From contig NC_134467.1 in the NCBI RefSeq assembly GCF_047948215.1, positions 32,818,520 through 32,882,519 of the forward strand: DNA of 64,000 nucleotides. Reading direction: 5' to 3'. The position numbers were made by a program, and so were the translations under genes. This document shows positions 41,946 to 54,782 of the stretch, piece after piece. The notes below the pieces were generated by a model. The model had not been told where the DNA came from and made no database searches. It was given only the letters and a program-made list of their open reading frames with translations. Source of the DNA: Lycorma delicatula. Taxonomy: Eukaryota; Arthropoda; Insecta; Hemiptera; Fulgoridae. Numbering within the stretch: position 1 is the first letter of the stretch; every line of letters starts with the position of its first letter.

Positions 41946-44100
41946 ACACAATACAGTTTATAAATGATATAATCTACAATATAATACCTGGTTACACTCG
42001 GTAAAAGATAATTTTTCATTAGCACGCACTAGTCACATCTAACTTACACAAAAACAGCTGTTACACTTCTTAGAATATTAAGTAATATTTTTTGTAGTGA
42101 TGCAACTGTAGAATTAAATAAATTAATAATATTTGAAGTGGAAAAATGTATTTAAAATGGCAACTAGTACTGTTACACCCGCGATAATGAAATACGATAT
42201 GCTCGCGGGATTTAGTGAGAATCATTGAATTGACAAAAAGAAAATAAATTATATTTAAAAAAATTATAAACTGTATGTGTAAGCCGTGCATTAGAAAAAA
42301 ATAATCCCTTTCGGCACGCCAGAAGGCGGAGGCGTTTTTCACCGGTGCTAAATATGGGATAAAAAAGATTTCCACTTTAAAGTTAAGAAAAACTTCAAAT
42401 TTACTCAATACGACAATGATTGCATGTAAAAAAAGTTTCACATGTTTAGCATACGACAAGCCCCATCTTCTTACAATTACAGTAACATTTTGGTCATCCC
42501 TTGCCGTAAGGGTTGGTCATAACACTGTAAAAAAAAATCCAATACTGTGTCTATTAAGAGAGGTATGATTTTTTTCTCTTCGAAACCCAATTTTTTCCCT
42601 CCCTTGGACCCTTAGAGATATCAAAAAACTTTACCTAAATAAATTTTAGGCCCTTATCCAAAGAAAAGTACGAACTTTAAACGAATTCGATATTTTACTT
42701 AATCAGAAAGTTATATATTTCGATTTTTTGAAAAAGCAACACCCCCCCCCCCGCCATTTCCACCCTCATAATCCGATTTTGCCCATTAAGGAACTAGACC
42801 GAGATTTTAGGTCGTGAATTTGAAAGTGATTGGCGCGCAAAATTACGGCAGTTATCGTGTCCACAAGAAAGTGAAATATATAAATGCATATATAAACTTT
42901 TGAACTGAAGGTGGTTTTAGGGTCTTGGGGATATGGAACGCAAAGATATGTCGAAATTTTCCGGAAGTTGAATCATAATACCCATTAAAATAGGTAGCTT
43001 TCATATCAAAAATCTACCTAAAAATCCGTGTAACGGGAAAATCCTACAACTTAGTTGTCAGCGTTTATTTAAACAAAAAATTTAATAAAAAATTTTTAAA
43101 TAACTGAAATTAAAAATAAAATAATTATTAATTATATGATTGCCAGGATCTGAAGGGAGGAATTTATAATATATTTGTAAATTTTTTGAATTTTTCCCTT
43201 ATTTGATAATGATAAGTAAAAAAATAAATCAAATTTAAAAAAAATTAATTTTAACCGCAACATTAGAAAAAAAAATTGATACCATTTGTAAATAAATTTT
43301 AAGTCAGAACACACATCTGTGTTCCCTTCGCGGCTTCGTCCGTGCTATATGATTACTTGCGTTACCCACTACGATAATTTGTTTTTATTTTTTTTTGTGA
43401 AGTAATCGGAAGCAGGTACAGCCTGCATCATACATACAGTAAAAAAGTTGCTGTGTTCATTTAGTAGCCACTACGTACAACACCGCACCTGTTAAAATTT
43501 CGTAATTAAAGAAAAAAAATAATAAATCAGAAAATAGTTTTTAGATATTTAACTAAAGAATATTTTTCATGACTAAATCTACTAAATATATCGTATAGAC
43601 GGAAAAAGGATAAATCTGAAATAATTGTTCGAAATTTTTTTATCTCTCTTTACCCCTTTAATAATCGAATTTCAAGAAAATCAAAAATTTGTTTTTAGAT
43701 ATCCACATGGTTAAACATATAAGAAATCAAATTGATATTTTCATTTGTTTCCAAGAAATTAAAAAAGAAACATTAAATTTCAATTTTACGTAATTTTAAT
43801 ACTTTAAAATAAGAATTTCGAATAATCTGGAAATTAATTTTTATTATTATTTGCATAAGGACTACGCATACCGAAATCAAATTCATATCTCTACATTTTA
43901 AACCAGAAATTGAAAAAATTATAAATTTAATTTTTATTATATTTTAACCCTTTAAATTCGGAATTTATAAATTAAAAATTATTTTTTAGTATTCACTTAC
44001 ACCATAAGATGAACCTGTATACAACTTTTCATCAATTTATCTTCAGTAGTTTCCCGGTCAGTTTTTCCCGGGGATAGAATATGAATCATCCACAACATGT
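41946..44100. other. unclassified unit interior (unit 1)
   Basis: AT-rich, with a C-homopolymer near 42744-42754 and TTCGCGGCTTCGTCCGTG at about 43326, which resembles the dispersed motif at 27430. Minus frames of 129 (42459-42070) and 60 codons have no recognised domain; both recur intact in units 2 and 3 because the units are recent copies. Confidence 0.55.
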
Positions 44101-44110
44101 TTTTGTGTTT

Positions 44111-44183
<73 letters not shown>
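44111..44183. repeat. (TA)n-(TG)n microsatellite (unit 1)
   Basis: TA run then about 27 TG repeats. Equivalent TG tracts end units 2 (50524-50571), 3 (56967-57024) and 4 (63450-63598). Confidence 0.95.
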
Positions 44184-44185
<2 letters not shown>

Positions 44186-44395
44186 ATCAGATCAAATGAA
44201 GTGTAATAAAGTACAGTAAAGTAATAAAAAAAAGGAGTTAAAAAAGAAGAAACAAGCTGCCAAATCTGTTAATTGTAGGGTGTAATTTTTTTATACTAGA
44301 AGAGAGAGAAAAGGGTGTACAAACAGTGACGTAACTATCTCAATGGTTTATCACATTTTTTTTCTGTTTTTTTACACAAACATACTACATGGTTG

Positions 44396-44396
<1 letters not shown>

Positions 44397-44442
<46 letters not shown>
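44397..44442. repeat. (TA)n microsatellite (unit 1)
   Basis: TA run of about 44 bp. Equivalents: unit 2 50786-50872, unit 3 57239-57315, unit 4 63813-63831. Confidence 0.95.
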
Positions 44443-44446
<4 letters not shown>

Positions 44447-45087
44447 AACACAAAACAAAAAATGTACAAATGTCACAGATACCAAACAAAATGAAGTACA
44501 CGAAAATTGAAAAAAAAAAAAACAGGTATGCCAACTTAATACTTAACCTAAAATGTACTCGATAATAAAAAAATAAAAAACAAATAAATAAATACATAAA
44601 ATCTCACAGGTGTTAACAACCAACAAGCCGTATTAAAAAAGTATATGTATATACTCTATATATACTGGAATACTGGTAGTTTTCTTTTTTCCATTTTTTG
44701 TCTTACTTCTATTTCCATCCCATACCCAATTAACCAATACAACAATATTACTTTCTCATTCTCTCATATTCCTTTTTTTATGTCTTATTTAAAATTTTAC
44801 AATTTTATTTTATACTTCCTTTTAACTAACATTCTTTTACATTCAACTTATACTTAGTTACAGAAATATATAGTAAACAGTTCGAACAGACAAAAAAAAA
44901 CTTGTTTTTTTTTCTTTTCAAGTTATTGTAATTTAAATTGTGAAGTTTTCTTTTTCGCTTGATAAATTGATTATTTTTTTACAAACAAATAATTCAATTA
45001 CGGAATTAAAAATGTTTCTTAATATCTTCCTTTTATTTAATACAATTAATGTATTTAAACATTAATTTTATACACAAAATATATATA

Positions 45088-45724
45088 CAGGTTGATTCAG
45101 GAGGATAAGGCAATACTTTGACAACTCATTCTAGAGGCTAAAAATAAGAAAAAAGTTCATATAAACATATGTCCGAAAAACGCTTCGTTAGAGAGTTATA
45201 CAGGATGAAAGATTTCGCCCGAGTTTCAGTTCCTCCGGGTAAATTAAGGCTTTCTGATATTCTGGGAAAGTCAATTAAGGAACGATTCAATTATTTCTTA
45301 TGGTTTTTGAGCTGGGAAATCGAAAAAATAGCTCCAAGAACTGTATCTCTCTTAGTTTCTAAGATATGTAAAACGCCAAAAATAGTGTCAAAAAACACAT
45401 TTTTTTTACGTTTGACGTACAATAACGTTGTTAATTGGGAATAAATCATACATTTAAAAAAAATAAATTGTAGAGAATTTAATTATAAGAAGATTGATGT
45501 AAATAATGTCAACAAAAAAGAAATAAAATTTTAAACATGTCGACTTTTATTAACAACAAAACCGACGAGTGTGTAGGAGCTACATCAAGTTGGTAATGCA
45601 TTTCAATTCGTTTGAAACGCTAACGAAGCGTTTTCGGATCTATGTTTATATGCACTTTTTTCTTATTTTTAGCCTCTAGATTGAGTTGTCAAAAAGTATT
45701 GCCCTATCCTCCTGAATCACTGTG
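45088..45724. mobile_element. long-TIR element (unit 2)
   Basis: Copy of 38660-39297, with the 91-codon frame at 45169-45444. Confidence 0.85.
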
Positions 45725-45728
45725 TATA

Positions 45729-46248
45729 TAGAGTGATTCAAAGAAACGGGAAATTTTGAAAGTTGTGTTGGTAGCCGTGAACGATTGGTACCACTTGATA
45801 AGTGGAGCCAGACTCATACTGCACGAATATCGATGGCAGCTGTACACCGATTGTTTGGACAACGTGTCATTTCACGAAACGGTGACGTTAGATGGCCTCC
45901 CAGATCGCCTGATCTCTCAGCTTGCGATTACTTTTTCGGGGTTACCTTAAAAGCTAAGTGTTCCACAGTAGACCTACTACAACGGAAGAACTGAAGGCAA
46001 AGATCTGAGAAGCAATTGCGAAAATTCCAGTCGAGATGTTACGTCAAACCATGATCAATTTAAGAAAGACACTTCCTGAGTGTTTACGTAGGAGGAGGTC
46101 ACCTGCAAGATGTCATCTTTAAAAAATAAACTAAAATGTATTTATCCTAAAATGGCAACATTTGTACAATTACATGAAATAAAGTTTCATTCTAAAAAAA
46201 ATTTTCATTTAATTTTTTAAATTTCCCGTCTCTTTGAATCATTTTGTA
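45729..46248 (+). mobile_element. mariner-derived MITE (unit 2)
   Basis: Copy of 39302-39821, with the same WPPRSPDLSACDYFF transposase scrap and the same frame break. Confidence 0.85.
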
Positions 46249-46266
46249 TATATATATATATATATA

Positions 46267-47243
46267 TAAAATAGTTTCTAAAATAGTGGGCTGGCTATAC
46301 TTTTTCGGATTCTACTTGTAAACTAAACAAAAAATATCTTTAGGAAAAATGACAATTTCTCCTTCCTTCTCCCATTGTACGCCATTTTGTTATTTCTATA
46401 TAAAAATTTATATCTGACGTTCGGATAAACGAATCACATTAATATTTGGTAAGCGTCTTGGTAATTAAAGTTAAAAATTATAAAAAAAATCAAGACTTTA
46501 ATACGTTCGCAAATTACAAAATGGCAGCCATATTTGTATTTCAATCCGTTATATCTTCATAAATATTAATTTTATCATAATTTATATTATTTGATAAAAT
46601 ATTAAGTCTTTTATTTTGAACAAAATGCAATTTTTTTTTTTTTAAACGGTTAATAAATAGTCGATAGGAGAAAATTGATGTAATTTTGTCATAATAATTA
46701 GATCGATTATTGTGAGAAAAATTATTACTTAATTTTTTTTACTAATTTACAATACTAGAATTTTCAATAAATAAAAAAAAATTAATATTTCACCGAGATG
46801 TTAAAGTGTTGAATTGAACTTAAAGTGGAGGACATGAAAGCAGATACAATTACAACATCATTTTCTGCCATTAATTCATCTATTTGTTAACCGATTTAAA
46901 CAAATAAAATGTAATTTTGTTGAAAATAAATGTCTTAATATTTTAGTATTACATAAATTTTGATAAAAATAATATTTACGGAGATATAATGGATTTAAAA
47001 ATAAACATGCCCACCATTTTGTAATTTGAATAGGAATTTAATTGCTGATATTTTGCTAAATTTTTACCTTATTACAAAGACGCTTACCAAATATTAATGT
47101 GATTAGTCGATCCGAATTTGAGATATAAATTTTTATATAAAAATTACAAAATAGCGAATAGGGGGGAAACGAATATTTTTTTAGTTTTACATGTAGAAAC
47201 CGAAAAAGTATAACCAGCCGACCATTTTAGAAATACTCTGTCT
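46267..47243. mobile_element. foldback element (unit 2)
   Basis: Copy of 39872-40848. Confidence 0.88.
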
Positions 47244-47250
47244 AAAACAA

Positions 47251-48340
47251 GATGTGCTGCATGAATGACTGATTGAAACCCAAAATTAGTATGCCCTCAA
47301 ACGTTTGCAACCTTTGCATCGGACCATTTTTTTTTTAAAATACAGACTTTCAAAGCTTACTATTGTATACTTGAGAGATTTCACAACAAAAATTTCTTAA
47401 TTATTTGAATTGGGTTCCAAATCTACGAAATAAAGTGGCAGCGGTTCCTTCGGTTGACCAAGTAGAACGTTTCTAAACCTCGTGGCCTAACTTCGTCAAT
47501 TCATCAATGATTACAGATTTATCAACGGAGTGATACATGCCTCGCATGACCACTCAATATTCTCTTTCATGTTTAACTATATATATATATATATATATAC
47601 AACGACTGATATTGTTTTCAAGCATTTTTGACATTATAATATTTTAATATCAACTGGCAGAACTTTTACCGTGTGGCCCGATTTCATTGTCAATTTGTTT
47701 ATTTAATAACAATTAGGATATAACTGTGATATTTTCAATTCAGTTATTGCATTGACGGCTGATACAAATATATAGGTTCAGGTTTTAATGTTTTTGCATG
47801 AAAATCTTCGTTGTCAACAACTTTTTTTTCAAAAATACTAAATTTATTTGACATAGGAACAGCAAAAATACCAGTTGATTGTACGCGAATATTAGGTTAA
47901 GTATAATTTGTGCATTGGGGGTTTTTTTGCCACTGGAATTTCATCATTCTGCCAATTGATATTATAGTTTTATATGAGCAATACTGGTATTACTTGGCAT
48001 GGAGGGTTTGCCTTACTAAAATCCATAACATCACTTTCAATGAATACTCCTGAAAAGTCACCCGTGTTATCGATAATGTCGTCTTTAGAGTTAACTTACG
48101 TCACGCTGATTTCCGAGGGTCCCTATTAGAACACTTTAGAAGCCTACATATTCTAATACCTTGTATGTTCGGGTTTACAAGAGATAATAGGTTATTGTTT
48201 ACATCCGATGATTCGCCGTTACTAGGACTAACAGGTTGTAGCTGGTCCGTAGCAACGCACTATGAAAGATTATGTCGCTTATTTGAAAACGACACCGAAT
48301 GAAAATATTCATTCTGGAGACAATACTAAAATAATAATAC
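47251..48340 (-). pseudogene. Jockey-type LINE ORF1 remnant (unit 2)
   Basis: Copy of 40856-41945 with the same stops (for example after LGHEV and after NSNN). Confidence 0.72.
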
Positions 48341-50505
48341 ACAATACAGTTTATAAATGATATAATCTACAATATAATACCTGGTTACACTCGGTAAAAG
48401 ATAATTTTTCATTAGCACGCACTAGTCACATCTAACTTACACAAAAACAGCTGTTACACTTCTTAGAATATTAAGTAATATTTTTTGTAGTGATGCAACT
48501 GTAGAATTAAATAAATTAATAATATTTGAAGTGGAAAAATGTATTTAAAATGGCAACTAGTACTGTTACACCCGCGATAATGAAATACGATATGCTCGCG
48601 GGATTTAGTGAGAATCATTGAATTGACAAAAAGAAAATAAATTATATTTAAAAAAATTATAAACTGTATGTGTAAGCCGTGCATTAGAAAAAAATAATCC
48701 CTTTCGGCACGCCAGAAGGCGGAGGCGTTTTTCACCGGTGCTAAATATGGGATAAAAAAGATTTCCACTTTAAAGTTAAGAAAAACTTCAAATTTACTCA
48801 ATACGACAATGATTGCATGTAAAAAAAGTTTCACATGTTTAGCATACGACAAGCCCCATCTTCTTACAATTACAGTAACATTTTGGTCATCCCTTGCCGT
48901 AAGGGTTGGTCATAACACTGTAAAAAAAAATCCAATACTGTGTCTATTAAGAGAGGTATGATTTTTTTCTCTTCGAAACCCAATTTTTTCCCTCCCTTGG
49001 ACCCTTAGAGATATCAAAAAACTTTACCTAAATAAATTTTAGGCCCTTATCCAAAGAAAAGTACGAACTTTAAACGAATTCGATATTTTACTTAATCAGA
49101 AAGTTATATATTTCGATTTTTTGAAAAAGCAACACCCCCCCCCCCCCGCCATTTCCACCCTCATAATCCGATTTTGCCCATTAAGGAACTAGACCGAGAT
49201 TTTAGGTCGTGAATTTGAAAGTGATTGGCGCGCAAAATTACGGCAGTTATCGTGTCCACAAGAAAGTGAAATATATAAATGCATATATAAACTTTTGAAC
49301 TGAAGGTGGTTTTAGGGTCTTGGGGATATGGAACGCAAAGATATGTCGAAATTTTCCGGAAGTTGAATCATAATACCCATTAAAATAGGTAGCTTTCATA
49401 TCAAAAATCTACCTAAAAATCCGTGTAACGGGAAAATCCTACAACTTAGTTGTCAGCGTTTATTTAAACAAAAAATTTAATAAAAAATTTTTAAATAACT
49501 GAAATTAAAAATAAAATAATTATTAATTATATGATTGCCAGGATCTGAAGGGAGGAATTTATAATATATTTGTAAATTTTTTGAATTTTTCCCTTATTTG
49601 ATAATGATAAGTAAAAAAATAAATCAAATTTAAAAAAAATTAATTTTAACCGCAACATTAGAAAAAAAAATTGATACCATTTGTAAATAAATTTTAAGTC
49701 AGAACACACATCTGTGTTCCCTTCGCGGCTTCGTCCGTGCTATATGATTACTTGCGTTACCCACTACGATAATTTGTTTTTATTTTTTTTTGTGAAGTAA
49801 TCGGAAGCAGGTACAGCCTGCATCATACATACAGTAAAAAAGTTGCTGTGTTCATTTAGTAGCCACTACGTACAACACCGCACCTGTTAAAATTTCGTAA
49901 TTAAAGAAAAAAAATAATAAATCAGAAAATAGTTTTTAGATATTTAACTAAAGAATATTTTTCATGACTAAATCTACTAAATATATCGTATAGACGGAAA
50001 AAGGATAAATCTGAAATAATTGTTCGAAATTTTTTTATCTCTCTTTACCCCTTTAATAATCGAATTTCAAGAAAATCAAAAATTTGTTTTTAGATATCCA
50101 CATGGTTAAACATATAAGAAATCAAATTGATATTTTCATTTGTTTCCAAGAAATTAAAAAAGAAACATTAAATTTCAATTTTACGTAATTTTAATACTTT
50201 AAAATAAGAATTTCGAATAATCTGGAAATTAATTTTTATTATTATTTGCATAAGGACTACGCATACCGAAATCAAATTCATATCTCTACATTTTAAACCA
50301 GAAATTGAAAAAATTATAAATTTAATTTTTATTATATTTTAACCCTTTAAATTCGGAATTTATAAATTAAAAATTATTTTTTAGTATTCACTTACACCAT
50401 AAGATGAACCTGTATACAACTTTTCATCAATTTATCTTCAGTAGTTTCCCGGTCAGTTTTTCCCGGGGATAGAATATGAATCATCCACAACATGTTTTTG
50501 TGTTT

Positions 50506-50572
<67 letters not shown>

Positions 50573-50782
50573 ATCAGATCAAATGAAGTGTAATAAAGTA
50601 CAGTAAAGTAATAAAAAAAAGGAGTTAAAAAAGAAGAAACAAGCTGCCAAATCTGTTAATTGTAGGGTGTAATTTTTTTATACTAGAAGAGAGAGAAAAG
50701 GGTGTACAAACAGTGACGTAACTATCTCAATGGTTTATCACATTTTTTTTCTGTTTTTTTACACAAACATACTACATGGTTG

Positions 50783-50877
<95 letters not shown>

Positions 50878-51099
50878 AACACAAAACAAAAAATGTACAA
50901 ATGTCACAGATACCAAACAAAATGAAGTACACGAAAATTGAAAAAAAAAAAAAACACGTATGCCAACTTAATACTTAACCTAAAATGTACTCGATAATAA
51001 AAAAATAAAAAACAAATAAATAAATACATAAAATCTCACAGGTGTTAACAACCAACAAGCCGTATTAAAAAAGTATATGTATATACTCTATATATACTG
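48341..51099. other. unclassified unit interior and microsatellites (unit 2)
   Basis: Equivalent of 41946-44667. The TA run at 50786-50872 is roughly twice as long as in unit 1. Confidence 0.6.
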
Positions 51100-51519
51100 G
51101 AATACTGGTAGTTTTCTTTTTTCCATTTTTTGTCTTACTTCTATTTCCATCCCATACCCAATTAACCAATACAACAATATTACTTTCTCATTCTCTCATA
51201 TTCCTTTTTTTATGTCTTATTTAAAATTTTACAATTTTATTTTATACTTCCTTTTAACTAACATTCTTTTACATTCAACTTATACTTAGTTACAGAAATA
51301 TATAGTAAACAGTTCGAACAGACAAAAAAAAACTTGTTTTTTTTTCTTTTCAAGTTATTGTAATTTAAATTGTGAAGTTTTCTTTTTCGCTTGATAAATT
51401 GATTATTTTTTTACAAACAAATAATTCAATTACGGAATTAAAAATGTTTCTTAATATCTTCCTTTTATTTAATACAATTAATGTATTTAAACATTAATTT
51501 TATACACAAAATATATATA

Positions 51520-52156
51520 CAGGTTGATTCAGGAGGATAAGGCAATACTTTGACAACTCATTCTAGAGGCTAAAAATAAGAAAAAAGTTCATATAAACAT
51601 ATGTCCGAAAAACGCTTCGTTAGAGAGTTATACAGGATGAAAGATTTCGCCCGAGTTTCAGTTCCTCCGGGTAAATTAAGGCTTTCTGATATTCTGGGAA
51701 AGTCAATTAAGGAACGATTCAATTATTTCTTATGGTTTTTGAGCTGGGAAATCGAAAAAATAGCTCCAAGAACTGTATCTCTCTTAGTTTCTAAGATATG
51801 TAAAACGCCAAAAATAGTGTCAAAAAACACATTTTTTTTACGTTTGACGTACAATAACGTTGTTAATTGGGAATAAATCATACATTTAAAAAAAATAAAT
51901 TGTAGAGAATTTAATTATAAGAAGATTGATGTAAATAATGTCAACAAAAAAGAAATAAAATTTTAAACATGTCGACTTTTATTAACAACAAAACCGACGA
52001 GTGTGTAGGAGCTACATCAAGTTGGTAATGCATTTCAATTCGTTTGAAACGCTAACGAAGCGTTTTCGGATCTATGTTTATATGCACTTTTTTCTTATTT
52101 TTAGCCTCTAGATTGAGTTGTCAAAAAGTATTGCCCTATCCTCCTGAATCACTGTG
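51520..52156. mobile_element. long-TIR element (unit 3)
   Basis: Copy of 38660-39297, with the 91-codon frame at 51601-51876. Confidence 0.85.
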
Positions 52157-52160
52157 TATA

Positions 52161-52676
52161 TAGAGTGATTCAAAGAAACGGGAAATTTTGAAAGTTGTGT
52201 TGGTAGCCGTGAACGATTGGTACCACTTGATAAGTGGAGCCAGACTCATACTGCACGAATATCGATGGCAGCTGTACACCGATTGTTTGGACAACGTGTC
52301 ATTTCACGAAACGGTGACGTTAGATGGCCTCCCAGATCGCCTGATCTCTCAGCTTGCGATTACTTTTTCGGGGTTACCTTAAAAGCTAAGTGTTCCACAG
52401 TAGACCTACTACAACGGAAGAACTGAAGGCAAAGATCTGAGAAGCAATTGCGAAAATTCCAGTCGAGATGTTACGTCAAACCATGATCAATTTAAGAAAG
52501 ACACTTCCTGAGTGTTTACGTAGGAGGAGGTCACCTGCAAGATGTCATCTTTAAAAAATAAACTAAAATGTATTTATCCTAAAATGGCAACATTTGTACA
52601 ATTACATGAAATAAAGTTTCATTCTAAAAAAAATTTTCATTTAATTTTTTAAATTTCCCGTCTCTTTGAATCATTT

Positions 52677-52680
<4 letters not shown>
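52161..52680 (+). mobile_element. mariner-derived MITE (unit 3)
   Basis: Copy of 39302-39821, with the same frame break in the transposase scrap. Confidence 0.85.
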
Positions 52681-52708
<28 letters not shown>

Positions 52709-52715
<7 letters not shown>

Positions 52716-53685
52716 GTTTCTAAAATAGTGGGCTGGCTATACTTTTTCGGATTCTACTTGTAAACTAAACAAAAAATATCTTTAGGAAAAATGACAATTT
52801 CTCCTTCCTTCTCCCATTGTACGCCATTTTGTTATTTCTATATAAAAATTTATATCTGACGTTCGGATAAACGAATCACATTAATATTTGGTAAGCGTCT
52901 TGGTAATTAAAGTTAAAAATTATAAAAAAAATCAAGACTTTAATACGTTCGCAAATTACAAAATGGCAGCCATATTTGTATTTCAATCCGTTATATCTTC
53001 ATAAATATTAATTTTATCATAATTTATATTATTTGATAAAATATTAAGTCTTTTATTTTGAACAAAATGCAATTTTTTTTTTTTTAAACGGTTAATAAAT
53101 AGTCGATAGGAGAAAATTGATGTAATTTTGTCATAATAATTAGATCGATTATTGTGAGAAAAATTATTACTTAATTTTTTTTACTAATTTACAATACTAG
53201 AATTTTCAATAAATAAAAAAAAATTAATATTTCACCGAGATGTTAAAGTGTTGAATTGAACTTAAAGTGGAGGACATGAAAGCAGATACAATTACAACAT
53301 CATTTTCTGCCATTAATTCATCTATTTGTTAACCGATTTAAACAAATAAAATGTAATTTTGTTGAAAATAAATGTCTTAATATTTTAGTATTACATAAAT
53401 TTTGATAAAAATAATATTTACGGAGATATAATGGATTTAAAAATAAACATGCCCACCATTTTGTAATTTGAATAGGAATTTAATTGCTGATATTTTGCTA
53501 AATTTTTACCTTATTACAAAGACGCTTACCAAATATTAATGTGATTAGTCGATCCGAATTTGAGATATAAATTTTTATATAAAAATTACAAAATAGCGAA
53601 TAGGGGGGAAACGAATATTTTTTTAGTTTTACATGTAGAAACCGAAAAAGTATAACCAGCCGACCATTTTAGAAATACTCTGTCT
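52709..53685. mobile_element. foldback element (unit 3)
   Basis: Copy of 39872-40848. Confidence 0.88.
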
Positions 53686-53692
53686 AAAACAA

Positions 53693-54782
53693 GATGTGCT
53701 GCATGAATGACTGATTGAAACCCAAAATTAGTATGCCCTCAAACGTTTGCAACCTTTGCATCGGACCATTTTTTTTTTAAAATACAGACTTTCAAAGCTT
53801 ACTATTGTATACTTGAGAGATTTCACAACAAAAATTTCTTAATTATTTGAATTGGGTTCCAAATCTACGAAATAAAGTGGCAGCGGTTCCTTCGGTTGAC
53901 CAAGTAGAACGTTTCTAAACCTCGTGGCCTAACTTCGTCAATTCATCAATGATTACAGATTTATCAACGGAGTGATACATGCCTCGCATGACCACTCAAT
54001 ATTCTCTTTCATGTTTAACTATATATATATATATATATATACAACGACTGATATTGTTTTCAAGCATTTTTGACATTATAATATTTTAATATCAACTGGC
54101 AGAACTTTTACCGTGTGGCCCGATTTCATTGTCAATTTGTTTATTTAATAACAATTAGGATATAACTGTGATATTTTCAATTCAGTTATTGCATTGACGG
54201 CTGATACAAATATATAGGTTCAGGTTTTAATGTTTTTGCATGAAAATCTTCGTTGTCAACAACTTTTTTTTCAAAAATACTAAATTTATTTGACATAGGA
54301 ACAGCAAAAATACCAGTTGATTGTACGCGAATATTAGGTTAAGTATAATTTGTGCATTGGGGGTTTTTTTGCCACTGGAATTTCATCATTCTGCCAATTG
54401 ATATTATAGTTTTATATGAGCAATACTGGTATTACTTGGCATGGAGGGTTTGCCTTACTAAAATCCATAACATCACTTTCAATGAATACTCCTGAAAAGT
54501 CACCCGTGTTATCGATAATGTCGTCTTTAGAGTTAACTTACGTCACGCTGATTTCCGAGGGTCCCTATTAGAACACTTTAGAAGCCTACATATTCTAATA
54601 CCTTGTATGTTCGGGTTTACAAGAGATAATAGGTTATTGTTTACATCCGATGATTCGCCGTTACTAGGACTAACAGGTTGTAGCTGGTCCGTAGCAACGC
54701 ACTATGAAAGATTATGTCGCTTATTTGAAAACGACACCGAATGAAAATATTCATTCTGGAGACAATACTAAAATAATAATAC
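53693..54782 (-). pseudogene. Jockey-type LINE ORF1 remnant (unit 3)
   Basis: Copy of 40856-41945, with the same stops. Confidence 0.72.

Larger units (their letters stand above)
38240..44667 (+). repeat. array unit 1
   Basis: Homology to the other units begins at 38240; the sequence before it is different, so this is the left array edge. Unit 1 has its own substitutions near the start (for example TTCTTCTTTCCACTTTTATC versus TTCTTTTTTCCATTTTTTGT) and one extra T in the frame at 38741. Confidence 0.95.
44668..51099 (+). repeat. array unit 2
   Basis: Same content as unit 1. The TA run after the mariner MITE is short (about 22 bp versus about 52 in unit 1). Confidence 0.95.

Noticed and set aside
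42070..42459. 129-codon minus frame repeated in units 2 and 3
   Set aside because: Very AT-rich, hydrophobic composition typical of random AT-rich DNA; conservation among units only reflects recent duplication, and unit 4 breaks it.
44385..44597. Ile-Tyr-rich frames over TA runs (also 50722-50978, 57176-57420, 34509-34772)
   Set aside because: TA microsatellites translate to alternating Ile-Tyr in any frame; no other protein signal.
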